From Fremontodendron californicum (taxonomy: Eukaryota; Streptophyta; Magnoliopsida; Malvales; Malvaceae), in the NCBI GenBank assembly GCA_030761205.1, contig JAULJL010000010.1:11689241-11753240 (forward strand): a stretch of DNA of 64,000 bases, written 5' to 3'. The notes below the pieces were generated by a model that was given only the letters and a program-made list of their open reading frames with translations, was not told the origin of the DNA and made no database searches. Below are positions 1 to 11,907 of this stretch, piece by piece. The first letter of the stretch is position 1. Each line of letters opens with the position of its first letter. Made by a program: the position numbers and the translations under genes.

Positions 1-1060
1 AACAAAAGTTGTACTTCCCCAACACCGTAAGTTACAACAAACATTACCTTTATGTAATAATTTATTTAACAACGATAATATAAGTTGTAATTCTTTTTAA
101 CCGAGAAATAAGTAAAAGTAAATTACAACAATTATTATCTTTACAGATAATATATTTCGTAAATTATAATAAATAATTATAATTATGATAAAATGTATTA
201 ATTCAGATTACATAATTTTCTTATCTGTTACTGTAATGATTTAAGTAATTGCTAACAAATTCACGTAATTACATAATAGATTTTGATGTTATTGCTTTTA
301 TAATAAATGGCATTATTTAGAACAAAAACATGTAATTATAACAACATTTAGCATTTCAATTTTTCTAACAAAAATTGTAAAAACATAAAATAAAATAAAA
401 ATTGTAAAAGTAATAAAAGTTGTAATACAATTTTCTATTAACTAAAGTTAATAATTTATGTAACTAGCATAATAGTTTATGTAAAGATAATAAATTTGAT
501 ATTACTATTTTTATTATTTAATTAGTAATAACTTATGTTATTTAATAAAAATATTTAGTAATTTACTATCTATAATAAAATTATAAAATACATAATATCT
601 TAACCTGTAAAGTTAATAACAAGTGTAATATTATTTTCTATTACCTTCTATTAAAAATTTATGTAACTTACAAAACTTTTATGTAAACATAATAAATTTT
701 TATAATATAACTTTTCTTATTTTTTATAAAAAAAATTTTCAAATAATGTAAACATGTAATTGTAACAATAATTTGTATTTTGTTCTTTCTAATCAAAGTT
801 GAACAAATATAATTTGTTAATAAAACATTAGTAATGATAATAAAAACTTGTAATACTCTCTTCTATTACCTATCATAATAAATTATGTAATAGACCATAT
901 AATTTATGTAACTATAATAATTATTTGTAATTTTGATTTTTTTTATTAATCATAAAAATTTATGTTACTTGTAACAAATTTATGTAATTGTAATAATATT
1001 TGATATTAAAATGATAATAAAAAGTGTAAAAACAACTTTTAATTACAAACCTTGAAACTG
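1..1060. repeat. AT-rich, decayed tandem repeat (~180-225 bp period)
   Basis: Very AT-rich DNA in which the same ordered set of short words recurs: a GTGTAATA/TTGTAATA word with TTCTATTA(A/C)C, then one or two TTATGTAA words, then ATAATAAATTT or TTTGATATTA. The first word appears near 419, 621, 845 and, weakly, 1023, giving spacings of about 180-225 bp. This suggests an old satellite-like array rather than random AT-rich sequence. No coding frame is visible. Composition alone can create some of these matches. Confidence 0.4.
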
Positions 1061-1490
1061 GTATAATCGATTTTGAGGTTAAGGACATTTTGCTAACATG
1101 GCTTTTTTCCATTGGGCCATGTTATGAGCTGATTGAAACGTCACTCTAAGGAGCTGATCCTAGAAGCTACATGTTATGGGTTGGAAGAAAAAAAAATGTG
1201 TGAAAAAAAAATATTTTGAAAGAAAATAAAAAGTTATTTATAGTAATTTCTAAAAAGTGAACAGTTTTATGATAATTTTTAGAAAGTATATAGTTTTTTT
1301 AAAAGATAAATAATTTATTTTTAAAAACATATTATATAAAAAAAATTAAAAATTAAAATACCCCAATATTATTATTTGATATTATGATTTAGTTTGATTT
1401 TTTTTTTTTTGTATAGCTGAGTTGATGTCACTTTACTCAATGACACCAAACTGAATCAGCCATTTTATTAATAGAATAAATAATATAGAT
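1061..1490. other. Intergenic, no feature recognised
   Basis: Mixed-complexity sequence to about 1180 and A/T-rich DNA after it. I find no long ORF, terminal repeats or RNA gene. Confidence 0.4.
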
Positions 1491-1499
1491 AATTTGTGG

Positions 1500-1880
1500 A
1501 AAATTACTCAATAAGGACTGGATTTGGATTGGTTCGTTTTGGATCGAATAAAATTCGGATTGTTTCAGGTTTGAGTTATTTCGTGTTCAAGTTTTTTGGA
1601 TTTCACATTCCAATTTTTCGGGTTCGAATGTTTTAATTTTTACATTCGGGTTTTTCGAATTCAAGCCATTGAGTTTGGGGTCATTTCGAGTCTAAATTGT
1701 TGAGTTATAAAACCAAATCAATTTAATTTCAAGTCATTTCGGGTTAGACTTTTTGGATCGTTAGAGTTTTGATCTTTTCAAAATCGGATTAATTCAGATT
1801 CATGTCATTTCAATTTCAAATTGTTGACTTTTTAGTTCGAGTGGGTTGGATAAATTTTTTAATTCGGGTTAGCTTTAACA
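1500..1880. repeat. Cryptic TTCGGG/TTTCGG-type simple repeat
   Basis: Scattered degenerate words such as TTCGGATT, TTCGGGTT, CATTTCGGGTT and TTCGAATTC are spaced every 10-25 bases. This is the familiar plant 'TTCGGGTT' cryptic repeat. The copies are too diverged and irregular to be telomeric. No ORF. Confidence 0.5.
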
Positions 1881-3033
1881 AATCTACTTACTATATAAAT
1901 TAATGCAATAAGTAAATAACGAAACATGTGATAATGTTTTAATTTTGCTCATGAAATTTAAATTTTTAAGAAAAGTGTATAAAATTGTAGGCCTTTTCGA
2001 ATAAATATTGTTCTAGTTTGACTTTATGATCAAATTTTTTCAAACTTCATTTTGTTTTAAATATATTATTAATTAAAATATAAAAAATACTTTCAAAAAA
2101 CCAATAATAAAATGAAGAAGGTTTTTAAATATATTTAAATAAAATTTTAGGTTAATAAAATATTAAAAATCTATGTGGCGTCATATGGAACTAGTTGTTG
2201 TACTTGCATGCTATATGACTTCTTCTTTTTTACAGCAAAGATTTAATTTATTAAGAATAAAAAAGAGTCAAAGTTTGAAACATCCAAATACCCAACATCA
2301 AAAGTCTACCCTTCAAGCGATACACCAAAACCCTATTTAACCCATACAATAAAAGTGTGTAAAGCCTAATCAACTACCCTTCAAACTCAGAGTAACTTGA
2401 AACCCTTATAAAACCATGTAATGCATGAATTTCTACCCTAACCTCTTTATTGCAAAAAATAAATTTTTGAAAAAACAAGTATAGCTATTTGTAGTCGGTT
2501 TGCAATACGCTGATGTCCATTCTTGTCCTTAACCGCAGCATCCAAAGCTTACCCGAAGTTCAACCATACCTTAACGAGCATGAGAGCCGATCTCATCCTC
2601 TGTAGAGCCCTGTTAGCAATATGAGTAACCTGATCTCGTCCACAATGCAAAAGTAACCAATGGAGAATAATGCGCTCATAGATGGCACATGACTTTAATT
2701 TAAGATTTGATTTAAAAAAAAAAAAAATTAAAATCTGATTTCTTTTATAAAAAAAAAAGTCAAAATTAAAAAAAAAAAAAAAAGAGAAGAAGAAAGAGAT
2801 AGAGAAAGGATAAAGAGAGAGAAGGGGAATGGGAGACGGATGGCATCGATCGACCAGCTTGAAACGGATCTATCTCAGATTAGGTGGATTGACGTCAATC
2901 TGACTTTTTTCAACTAAATAGATGCTAATTTGCCTGATCCGAGACAAATTCGCCCCAAGTCAACAGACTAGCACTAACCCACCTCTTCCCTCCCTCCCAT
3001 CCTTTCTTCCCTCTTCACCCTCTCTCTCTAGTC
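1881..3033. other. Intergenic A/T-rich DNA, no gene recognised
   Basis: AT-rich DNA with a more complex stretch at about 2490-2690 that has no recognisable reading frame, then poly-A/poly-T and purine runs (2710-2840). A 101-codon ORF starting at 2922 crosses a miniature-element fragment and a Helitron-like end and is judged spurious. Confidence 0.4.
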
Positions 3034-3220
3034 TAGACCTGTTCAAGGGTCAAGTTATCCATCCAAGCCCGAAAAGTCCATCCGATATTTGGGAGGGTTT
3101 GGACAAAATATTAAGCCCGAAATATGGACTTGGGCAAAAAAATGAAGCCCGTTTAGAAAATGGGTCGGACCTTGGCTCCAACAATCAAGGCTTGAGCCCA
3201 GCCCGTTTTTCATTTATAAA
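3034..3220. mobile_element. Fragment of GC-rich hAT-like miniature element
   Basis: Begins TAGACCTGTTCAAGGG and continues with the repeated word family AGCCCGAAA / GATATTTGGGAGGG / AAATATGGACTTGGGC / AAGCCCG. The same word family and a related terminus occur in the better preserved element at 59315-59773. The second terminus is missing here: the sequence runs into a Helitron-type end at 3224. A related terminus in the opposite sense occurs at 39851-39865. Confidence 0.5.
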
Positions 3221-3223
3221 ATA

Positions 3224-3254
3224 CTAGAAGTAGAACCCGCACTACGCTACGGGG
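3224..3254 (-). mobile_element. Helitron-type 3' terminus (A), minus strand
   Basis: On the minus strand the sequence reads CCCCGTAGCGTAGTGCGGG, then about nine bases, then CTAG followed by T. A GC-rich, imperfectly paired hairpin shortly before a CTRR end and a following T is the Helitron 3' signature. The element would extend rightward from here. Its 5' end was not identified, because later insertions interrupt this region. Confidence 0.55.
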
Positions 3255-4204
3255 AAATTTTCATTCTTTTTTTAAGTAGATAATAAAATTATAATGTTTG
3301 AAAATATTAAATTGTTAATTATTTGTGACTGTATGAAGAGTACGAAAATATAAACAATCATAAACAAAGAAATTGCAAAATAATTATGCATTTAATTTCT
3401 TTCATTACATGTTTAATTTACGAAACATCATCACTTGATTTTTATAAGTGATATACACAATTTTCTTTTGTAAACCTCATAAAGATTCAACCAAAATATT
3501 TTACCAGTGCATATTCAAAAATCTCAAAGTCTTTTTATTTTTACAGAAACAAAATCAATAAAACTAAAATGTAAAATATGAGATGAATTGAGACACGACA
3601 CGAATACAACATAGAAAAAATAATTAAAACACAACAGGAAAAACAACATGAATACGACACGAATACACGAACGTATAAAAATATACTTAAAATGAATTAT
3701 TAACGTGTAAAAATTTATATAAATTTATAATACTTTAAAAACATAAAAAAAAAAATAACACGAACACAAACACGTCACGAACTCAAAAAAAAAATTTTAA
3801 AAAATTGAATCACTATGACAAATTATGCAAAATATGTCATAAATTGAAACACGACACGAACACACAAATTTTTTTCTAAATTGAATCACAATGACATATT
3901 ATGTAAAATATGAGATGAACTAAGACACGACATTAACAAAACATAGGAAAAATAATTACAACACAACACGAAAAGTAACATGAACACGACACGAATACAC
4001 TAAAGTGTAAAAATATACATAAAATAAATTATTAACGTGTAAAAATTTATATAAATTGATAATACTTTAAACAAAAATAATAACACGAACTTAACGTGTA
4101 TAAATTTGTAATACTTTAAACACAAAAAATAATAAGAAGACAATTTTTTTTTTCATTTTCATTTTCTCTTTCCTTTCTTCACTTTTTACTTTTTTTTTTC
4201 TTTC
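3255..4204. repeat. Cryptic ACACGACACGAA tandem repeat, AT-rich
   Basis: From about 3570 to 4130 a block recurs that contains GTAAAATATGAGATGAA, GACACGACACGAA, TATTAACGTGTAAAAATT and TAATACTTTAAA. Starts near 3571 and 3903 give a period of about 332 bp. The same family reappears at about 38690-39450. It ends in a pyrimidine-rich tract (4140-4209), into which the Copia element inserted. Noncoding. Confidence 0.55.
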
Positions 4205-4209
4205 CTTTC
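4205..4209. repeat. Target-site duplication, left copy (CTTTC)
   Basis: The five bases CTTTC directly before the left LTR recur at 11749-11753 directly after the right LTR. This fixes both ends of the Copia insertion. Confidence 0.85.
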
Positions 4210-5409
4210 TGTTAGCTCAAGTGGTGATTAAATTAAGAGGCGGTGAATTGATTTCTTAAAAAAAAATTAATTGTGGAATTAAAGCACAAGTAATGAAATT
4301 AAGAAATTTAAATAATATACTCAAAATGACAAGTAAATATGCAAATAAATCAAGTAAAAAGAGTAAGGAAAGAAGATCAAACACATTCGATTTATAGAGG
4401 TTCAGCCTTGTGCCTACGTCCTCTCCTTAGCCTCACTTGCCAAGGAGTTTCCAATTCACTAACTTGAATTTCTATCTTTTCAAGGACAAGGTATAACTTT
4501 CACAATCCCTATCTTTTATGTAGGCTTAGATAGCAACCTCTTCTCCCTATCTTTTCAAGGCTTAGATAGAACCTCTCTACCTTTTAAAGGCTAAAGTAGA
4601 AACCTCCCCTTTTACAAAGGATTTTGTGTAAACAAGATGAACCTCTAGTAGGCTAGGTGTTTACAAGGTTAAGCTCAACAAATAGAGACTATACAATGGT
4701 GATTTTACAAAGGAAGACAAGAAAGATTGAAAGGATTTAGCTTAGAACAAATAAAACTACTTGAAAGCTTGAGAGAGATGAAATATATGGCTTTGATTTT
4801 TTTCTCTTGGTGTCTCTTGCTCTTGGAAGTGTTGGAGAGTCCCTTTAATACCTTGGATATGATTTATGACCGTCTGGAATTGATTAGGATGGAAAAGAGC
4901 CGTTGGAGCTTCAAAAAATCGTACTTGAAAAATTGCCCAACAGGCATGGGATCGATCCCTTATATGAAGGGATTGATCCCCTACTTGTTCCAACTCAAAA
5001 TATGACCGTTGGAGCCCATGGGATCGATCCTCTCCTTGTGGGATCGATTCCTTACTGTCCTGCAAAGTTCAATTAGCTACTGACTCTCATGGGATTGATC
5101 CTGGGATCGATCCCGGGATCGATCCTCTATCTTAGGGGATCGATCCTCTCATTTAAAAAAATGTTTTCTTTGATATTTAAAAGAGGTCAAATTATCTCAA
5201 AAATATTTTAAACATATATATATATATATTTAAGAACATGTATTTTTGAGAAAATGAAGGATTTTAAAATGTTTTAACATTTTCCAAAATATTATCAAAA
5301 TGATTCAACAAAAAAATGCTAAACTAAAAATAATTTAAACGCAAGCTAATTAAGCTTAAGAGTTTGTCATTTCAAAATTAAGATCAATTCAAAGGTAATA
5401 TAGCTAACA
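4210..5409 (-). repeat. Copia LTR, left copy (3' LTR of a minus-strand element)
   Basis: The LTR starts TGTTAGCTCAAGTGG and ends ATAGCTAACA, so its termini form an inverted repeat (TGTTAGCT..AGCTAACA). It is closely similar along its length to 10563-11748. A purine-rich tract on the minus strand (complement of TCTTTCCTTTTTT at about 5411-5423) sits next to its inner edge, as expected for the polypurine tract of a minus-strand element. The LTR holds a cluster of GGGATCGATCCC palindromes at about 4945-5150. Confidence 0.9.
4945..5150. repeat. Cluster of GGGATCGATCC palindromes inside the Copia LTR
   Basis: About eight copies of GGGAT(C/T)GATCC with small variants occur in ~200 bp, several abutting, as in GGGATCGATCCCGGGATCGATCC. 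A matching cluster lies at about 11296-11485 in the other LTR, and three related copies lie inside the element at about 7357-7400. The core is self-complementary. Confidence 0.7.
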
Positions 5410-8400
5410 ATCTTTCCTTTTTTGATATGACAAAACTTAAGATAAATTTGCTTGTAAAAACTCCCCCTTAATTAAAGAGATAAGGATTTTCAATAAAAAC
5501 TCCCCCTTAATTAAAACATTCTTTTCAACTTTGCAAAATACAAATAAGGAACAAGCAAGGAAACTTTCAATCCACAATATCCAAAAGTATTTAAGCACTA
5601 ACATCCAACACAATTCATATTCATAAGATAGAAACATTTAAATACATAAGAAAACTCTCCCACTTTTTGCTTTCATTTAAAGCAAATTTTGTCCATATTA
5701 AACTTCTCCCCATTTTTGTTATATAAAAAAGAATATCAATTCAAAGCTAAAGACAATGCAACAAGAGAGACACAATCATGTATACCATTTGTTGAGCAAT
5801 GAAGTTCAATATCATTTGTTAAAAATAGACAATGAAGTTCAATCAAGAATTTAATAGTTTCAAGTATTCATTTGAAATTATTTAAGCACAAAGTCTTAGG
5901 ATCATGAGTAAAAAAAATTCCTATTGTTATTAAAATAAATACCAACTGTTATCTTTATGTATAATACTCACAATCAAACAATCATACATATGGAAGTCAT
6001 TTAAGCACAAATAAAATCATACATATGAAAAGTATAAACTTACTTATGAAATAGACATGAAAATCAATTGAGCAATTAAGAAGAAAACTATCATACCAAT
6101 TGTTATTACTAAATGTTAGTACACAACACTATACCAATTATTAATATTTTCATGCCAATTGTTAATACGAAAGCATAAAAATATAACAATATGCCCAATT
6201 CAAATATATGCAAGCATGTAAGCACAAGGTGGTATATTAATTGTTGTTAAAAGAGATGGTTTAACTCAAAGATTCATACGATGCAAACTTTTCAAGCATA
6301 CATGACATAAAGAGATACTATGTGTCATTCAACTCATATATGTCATCAAACTTAATACCAATAGATATGAGCTTGTATAGCATAGGATTAGCAGTTACCT
6401 TCATGCTTACCAAGCTTTGTTGATATGCTCATTTGACTTTGAATCCTTCATACCAAATGTTTGAGCAAGTCCTTGAAGTACTAAGCTTGATTTTGATGAA
6501 GATGACATGCTTTGTTTGCTTGTATTTGAAATACAAGTGTAAGTTCTCCACAAAGGAATGTAAGCTTTATCACCATTTTACCTTGCATAGACTTAGAGAA
6601 AATCTTGGAAAATATATTCATTAGTAGCACCAAGATATCAAGTGTTATGAAAATATATTCATTAAGCTCAAATGATATCAATTTTAAGAAATAGTGTTAA
6701 AAAAATAAGCATTCAATCTTAAACTTAAGCTATATGCCATACATCATAGTAAACTTTTCAATTGAATAAAAAGTGGCACTAAAACTAAAGTTATATATCA
6801 ATCCTTCTTGGCCATGTATACGAAAAGAGTTAAGGAAGACATATTCATCATAAAAATATATTTAAGAAAAGTTTAATCATAAATGAAAAGACATGTTAAT
6901 ACAAATCATAGGCCATAAACAATTAAGACTTAAGGTAAAAAGATAAGCATTATAGTTATTTATCCACTTAAGTCAAGTTTTAGACATATAGAGTTCAAGC
7001 ATATAAGGTCAAGCTAAATCAATGATCATTTAAGTATATATCTTGACCAAAGCAATAGATGAACCAAGAATCAATATATTACATGAAAATCAATGGGTTC
7101 ATCATGAAAACAACTCACAAGCATAAGCCAAGGATTTACCACTAAAGCACAAAGAGAGAATATATATCAAGATTCTTTCCAAAATCATGCATTTGATTTA
7201 TAAAAATATTCATCAAGAGTGAATTTATACATATAAACACATGATAATTCAAGAAATAATGTCAATCATGATTGGGAAATCATAAAATTGAAGCATTTAG
7301 AGCAAGATCCCATTAAAAATGAAGAAAACAGTATTTTTGGTCCAAAATTGGCCTAAGGGATCGATCTTGAGATCGATCCTCTATGAATGAGGGATCGATT
7401 CTTCCCCTATTTTTCAGCAAAAATCAATGCAATTTTGTAATTTTTTGATTTTATATACCAAATAAGGATGTGTAATGTTTTTAATAAAAAAATAAGACTT
7501 GTAACATGTTAAAAACATCATTTGAGACTTGTAAGAACATGAAGTTTGGATCAAAAACAACTTTTAAAACAATTTTTGAAAAGATTTTGCAAATAAGTTA
7601 TCATGCAACCTTAAAGCATTGAACATGAGATTTTTCATTCAAAAGACAATGTACACAAGTTCATAAGCATATCCAATGTTCACCAAACTTGTTCAAGCAA
7701 TAAAAACAGGTTCATATAAACACAATTTCATAAGTAAACTCTATAATCCTCGTATAAGCAAAATAACCATATATCATTCAAGAGGTATAAAGTTTGTTAA
7801 AACATATTCATGGCATCAAACTCACTCAATATAGTTTATTTATACACAACATGATAGAATAGATCAATCAAAGCTTAATATATTCAAGATTTTGATTTTT
7901 GGTACCTTAAAACCCCATTTTTGCTTGGAAAAGGCCTTGAAAAATAGTCAAAACTTGTTAATCTCATTTTTAACCAACTTGAACCTCTTCAACAAGTTTC
8001 AAATGATTAAAAAAATTGTTCAAGAGATCATTTGGCCTTAGAAACAAGAAAATAGAAAAGTCAACTCTTGAAACACCATATTTCCTTGAAAAGAACTTAT
8101 TACAAAGGGCAAAAATGCTAAGAAATCATTTTAAATCTCTTTGAACCGTTTAGAAATGTTTTGTATCATATTTTCAAATTGTCCAAATGGTTTCTATGTC
8201 TATATTTTCTCAAAAGCAAGATTTTTCTTTGTAAGCTCTATAAACCATCCAAAACTTGCATTTAACGCATCAAGAATAAAGAACATTGCAAGTTAATCAA
8301 TTTTATTTGTTTGAGCAAGTTTGAGATGATAAACTCAAGATATTTAAAAGCATTAAGAACTTGCTAAAACAAAGTTTCACATTTAAAGATTTTATCTTTG

Positions 8401-8978
8401 CAAAAATGATTTTCAATGTAGAACTTGAAATCTCAAAATATTAAGCTTTGTATGCTCCCCTAAAGATGTGCATAAATATAACTTATTCATTCAAGCATAC
8501 AACATAATTTTTTAAAGTATGATACCATAAAAATCAAACATTTATGCATAAGGTCATGCTTAAGCTCATGCTCCAATAACAATATCTCAATAAATTAAGC
8601 ACAACATCAATTTCACCAATCAAAGAAATATATTAATATTAAGCACTCAATAACAATACTTCCTTCAAAATTATGCATGTGAAAGTATTTATCACATCAA
8701 ATAAATTTTGCATAATCAAAATATATCAAGAAAGTTCGAAGAAAGCTTATGCACTCAAGATCAAAGAAAATAACATATTTATGCAATTCAAAATATGTAA
8801 TCAATAAAACAAAAATCAAACAAATTTTAAATATCAAATAATAAAACATGAATAGGCAACCAAAATTTCTCATCTAAAAAGCTTTTAAGCAAAAAGGTTA
8901 CCCATCTTTCATTTTGTGTGTCTAAAGCATCCAATCAAAGCATTTTGTTCCTTCTTGCTCTAACTCACCTACAAGAAA
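5410..8978 (-). mobile_element. Copia internal region without recognisable pol
   Basis: 3.6 kb of AT-rich DNA between the gag remnant and the 3' LTR of the minus-strand element. Intact members of the lineage carry protease, integrase, reverse transcriptase and RNase H here. I find no ORF longer than about 66 codons and none of the pol motifs in either strand. Three GATCGATC palindromes (about 7357-7400) match the LTR motif. The element therefore looks like a gag-only, non-autonomous derivative. Confidence 0.6.
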
Positions 8979-10486
8979 TCATTTGGATTTTGGTACCCAA
9001 GTTGCTTTGGGTCCTTGAGAGTTAATCACTAAGTCTCTTGTTCCTTTTGGAACCCATACTTGCCTAACTCTATATGGAATCTTTTTCTTAATAGGACAAG
9101 TATGTGTAGTATGACCATGATAATTACAATGAACACATTTGTTTTTCAATTTTCAAATTTTCAAGTTTCATTTTCAAATCAAAATTATCTTTTTCCAATT
9201 TTCCAATTTTCTCATTGGAAGCATCAAAATTGTTTTTCAAATCTTTATTTTGATTTTCTAAGTCAATCTTTGTTTTCAACAAAAATTCATTTTCAACATT
9301 AAACTTTGAAATCATTTTCTTGTATTTCAAATCCATTTCTTCAAATTCTATGGCTAACTCATCAAATGTATAGGAATTGGAATCACAAGAGTTAGAGGTT
9401 ACCTTGGGCTCTTCAAGAGCCATGAAGCATAGGTTGGGCATTAAATCATCATTGGAGTCATAATCATCATCGGAAGTGTCACTTTCACTCAATATGGCTA
9501 ACATTGCTTTCTTCTTGGCCTTTTGATTATTCCATAAAGGACAATCATATTTGACATGGCCCGGTTTCTTACACACACATCACATAACTTGATTTTCCTT
9601 GCCATTTTGAGATCTTTTGCCCTTGTTCATCTTGATGAACTTCTTGAACCTCTTGGCAAACATGGCCATCTCTTCATCTTCACCATCTTCTTCATCATCA
9701 TCATTCTCTCTGTCTTTGATGGTTGATTTTAAAGCAACATTATTCTTCTTTTTGCTCTTGTCCATGCTTCATCTTCATTTCATAAGTGAGGAGATAACTA
9801 ATAAGTTCATCCAAAGAGAGAAAGTTGAGATCCTTGGATTCTTCAATAGCGGTCACCTTAGCTTCCCAAGATTTTGGAAGACTATTCAACAATTTCTTGA
9901 TCATCTCCTTGTTTGGATATGTCTTCCTTAAGGCCTTCAACCCATTAATGATATCTGTAAATCTATCGGACATATCCTTGATGCTCTCATCGGATTTCAT
10001 CTTGAAAAGCTCATAGTCAAGTGTGAGCAAGCCAATCTTTGATTCCTTGACTTGACTTGTTCTTTCATGAGTGATGACCAATTTATCTCATACTTGTTTG
10101 GCATTCTCACAAAGGGATACTCTATTATAGTCATTAGGACCCAAGGTACAAAAGAAAGTGTGCATAGCCTTGGCATTGAGTTGAGCCATCTTTGTATCTC
10201 GTGCATTCCATTCCTCTTCTTCCTTAGGCATTTCCACATTACTAACTTTCTTCATTGGGATGAGTGGACCATTCATGATTATTCTCCAAACCTCATAATC
10301 ATTTGCTTGGACAAAGAGTTTCATCTTAGTTTTCCAATAAGAGTAGTCATCACTATTGAAAAGTGGAGGTCTCACAATAGAATGCACTTCTTGACCAATA
10401 GGTGTAGCCATAGTTTCAAAGGCCATGAGACATACTTCATCATTTACAAGCTTTGGAGCATTGAGCATCTTGTCACCACTTTGCAT
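8979..10486 (-). pseudogene. Broken Copia gag polyprotein (SIRE/Maximus-like)
   Basis: Structural Gag protein of a Copia retrotransposon, which would form the virus-like particle and bind element RNA. Read from 10486 downward: an N-terminal UBN2/DUF4219-type region with PPLFNSDDYSYWKTKMK, a region with KSDESIKDMSDRF and LLNSLPKSW, an acidic/basic linker, a CCHC zinc knuckle (KKPGHVKYDC, 9544-9576), a coiled-coil rich in E, K and N (to about 9140), and a second complete CCHC knuckle (CVHCNYHGHTTHTC, 9096-9137) before a WVPK-containing tail ending at 8979. The reading frame is broken by a TGA at 10088-10090, a frameshift near 9760, a TGA at 9580-9582 exactly where the first Cys of the first knuckle should be, and a frameshift near 9140. 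The two knuckles split by a coiled coil point to the SIRE/Maximus lineage. Confidence 0.8.
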
Positions 10487-10548
10487 TGTCTTTGAACTTT
10501 GAAAATGATTTTTTTTTCAAGGTTGTTAGACCTACAAAAGAGACCAAA

Positions 10549-10560
10549 GCTCTGATACCA
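10549..10560 (-). other. Primer-binding site, initiator tRNA-Met
   Basis: The minus strand reads TGGTATCAGAGC two bases inside the 5' LTR. This is the standard plant Copia primer site, complementary to the 3' end of initiator tRNA-Met. It proves that the element runs on the minus strand with its 5' LTR at 10563-11748. Confidence 0.9.
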
Positions 10561-10562
10561 AT

Positions 10563-11748
10563 TGTTAGCTCAAGTGGTGATTAAATCAAGAGGGGGTGAA
10601 TTGATTTCTTAAAAAAATTAATTGTGGAATTAAAACACAAGTAATGAAATTGAGAAATTTAAATAATATACTCAAAATAGCAAGTAAATATGCAAATAAA
10701 TCAAGTAAAAAGAGTAGGGAAAGAAGATCAAACACAATCGATTTATAGAGGTTCGGCCTTGTGCCTACGTCCTCTCCCTTAGCCTCACTTGCCAAGGAGT
10801 TTCCAATTCACTAACTTGAATTGCTACCTTTTCAAGGACAAGGTATAACCTTCACAATACCTATATTTTATGTAGGCTTAGATAGCAACCTCTTCCCCCT
10901 ATCTTTTCAAGGCTTAGATAGAATCTCTCTACCTTTTAAAGGCTAAAGTAGAAACCTCCCCTTTTACAAAGGATTTTGTGTAAGCAAGATGAACCTCTAG
11001 TAGGCTAGGTGTTACAAGGTTAAGCTCAACAAATGTAGACTATACAATGGTGATTTTACAAAGGAATACAAGAAAGATTGAAAGGATTTAGCTTAGAACA
11101 AAGAAAACTACTTGAAAGCTTGAGAGAGATGAAATATATGGCTTTGATCTTTCTCTCTTGGTGTCTCTTGCTCTTGGAAGTGTTGGAGAGTCCCTTTAAT
11201 ACCTTGGATATGATTTATGACCGTTCGGAGTTGATTGGGATAGAAAAGAGACATTGGAGCTTCAAAAAATCGTACTTGAAAGCCCAACAGGCATAGGATC
11301 AATCCCTTACATGAGGGGATCGATCCCCAACTTGTTCCAACTCAAAATATGACCGTTGGAGCCCATGGGATCGATCCTCTCCTTGTGTTGATTGATCCCA
11401 TATTGTCCTGCAAAGTTAAACTAGCTACTGACTCTCATGGGATTGATCCCGAGATCGATCCTCTACCTTAGGGGATCGATCCTCTCATTTAAAAAATGTT
11501 TTTTTTTTTATATTTAAAATAGGTCAAATTGTCTCAAAAATATTCTAAACATATATATATTTATATATATTTAAGAACATGTATTTTTGAGAAAATGAAG
11601 GAGTTTAAAATGTTTTAACATTTTCCAAAATATTATCAAAATGATTTAACGAAAAATGCTAAACTAAAATAATTTAAACTCAAGCTAATTAAGCTTAAGA
11701 GTTTGTCATTTCAAAATTAAGATCAATTCAAAACTAATATAGCTAACA
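10563..11748 (-). repeat. Copia LTR, right copy (5' LTR of the minus-strand element)
   Basis: Same termini as the left LTR (TGTTAGCT..AGCTAACA) with scattered substitutions and small indels, 1186 versus 1200 bp. In element orientation it should hold the promoter and RNA start. Short ORFs inside it are shadows shared with the left LTR. Followed directly by the CTTTC target duplication. Confidence 0.9.
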
Positions 11749-11753
11749 CTTTC
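11749..11753. repeat. Target-site duplication, right copy (CTTTC)
   Basis: Matches 4205-4209. The flanking DNA on both sides is the same kind of pyrimidine tract (TTCCTTTC), as expected for one interrupted target. Confidence 0.85.
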
Positions 11754-11875
11754 CTTTCCTTTCTTTTCTTTTCTTCTTCTTATTCTTCTTCTTCACCGAA
11801 AGAAAGAAAAAAGAAAAAGAAAGTGGCACGTGGACAACCTCTATGCTCTCTAAAATATCCAAAATTTATAATAAG

Positions 11876-11907
11876 ACTAGAATTGACCCCCGTGCTACGC
11901 TGTGGGT
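11876..11907 (-). mobile_element. Helitron-type 3' terminus (B), minus strand
   Basis: On the minus strand: a GC-rich hairpin-like segment ACCCACAGCGTAGCACGGGG, a short AT-rich spacer, then CTAG followed by T. The arrangement matches terminus A at 3224 and known plant Helitron 3' ends. The body would extend to the right and includes the kinase fragments at 12380-12592. The 5' end was not identified. Confidence 0.6.

Noticed and set aside
1500..1880. Interstitial telomere-like tract
   Set aside because: The TTCGGG-type words are irregular and do not match TTTAGGG repeats.
2922..3227. 101-codon plus-strand ORF
   Set aside because: It crosses a miniature-element fragment and ends within a Helitron-type terminus; no domain or homologous codon pattern.
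4727..5065. ORFs inside the Copia LTR, repeated at 11078-11302
   Set aside because: They are present in both LTRs, low in recognised motifs and shifted by indels between copies; LTRs are noncoding.
9617..10495. Plus-strand ORFs of 63-147 codons at 9617-9931, 9825-10016 and 10052-10495
   Set aside because: They are antisense shadows of the minus-strand Copia gag, which has recognised motifs.
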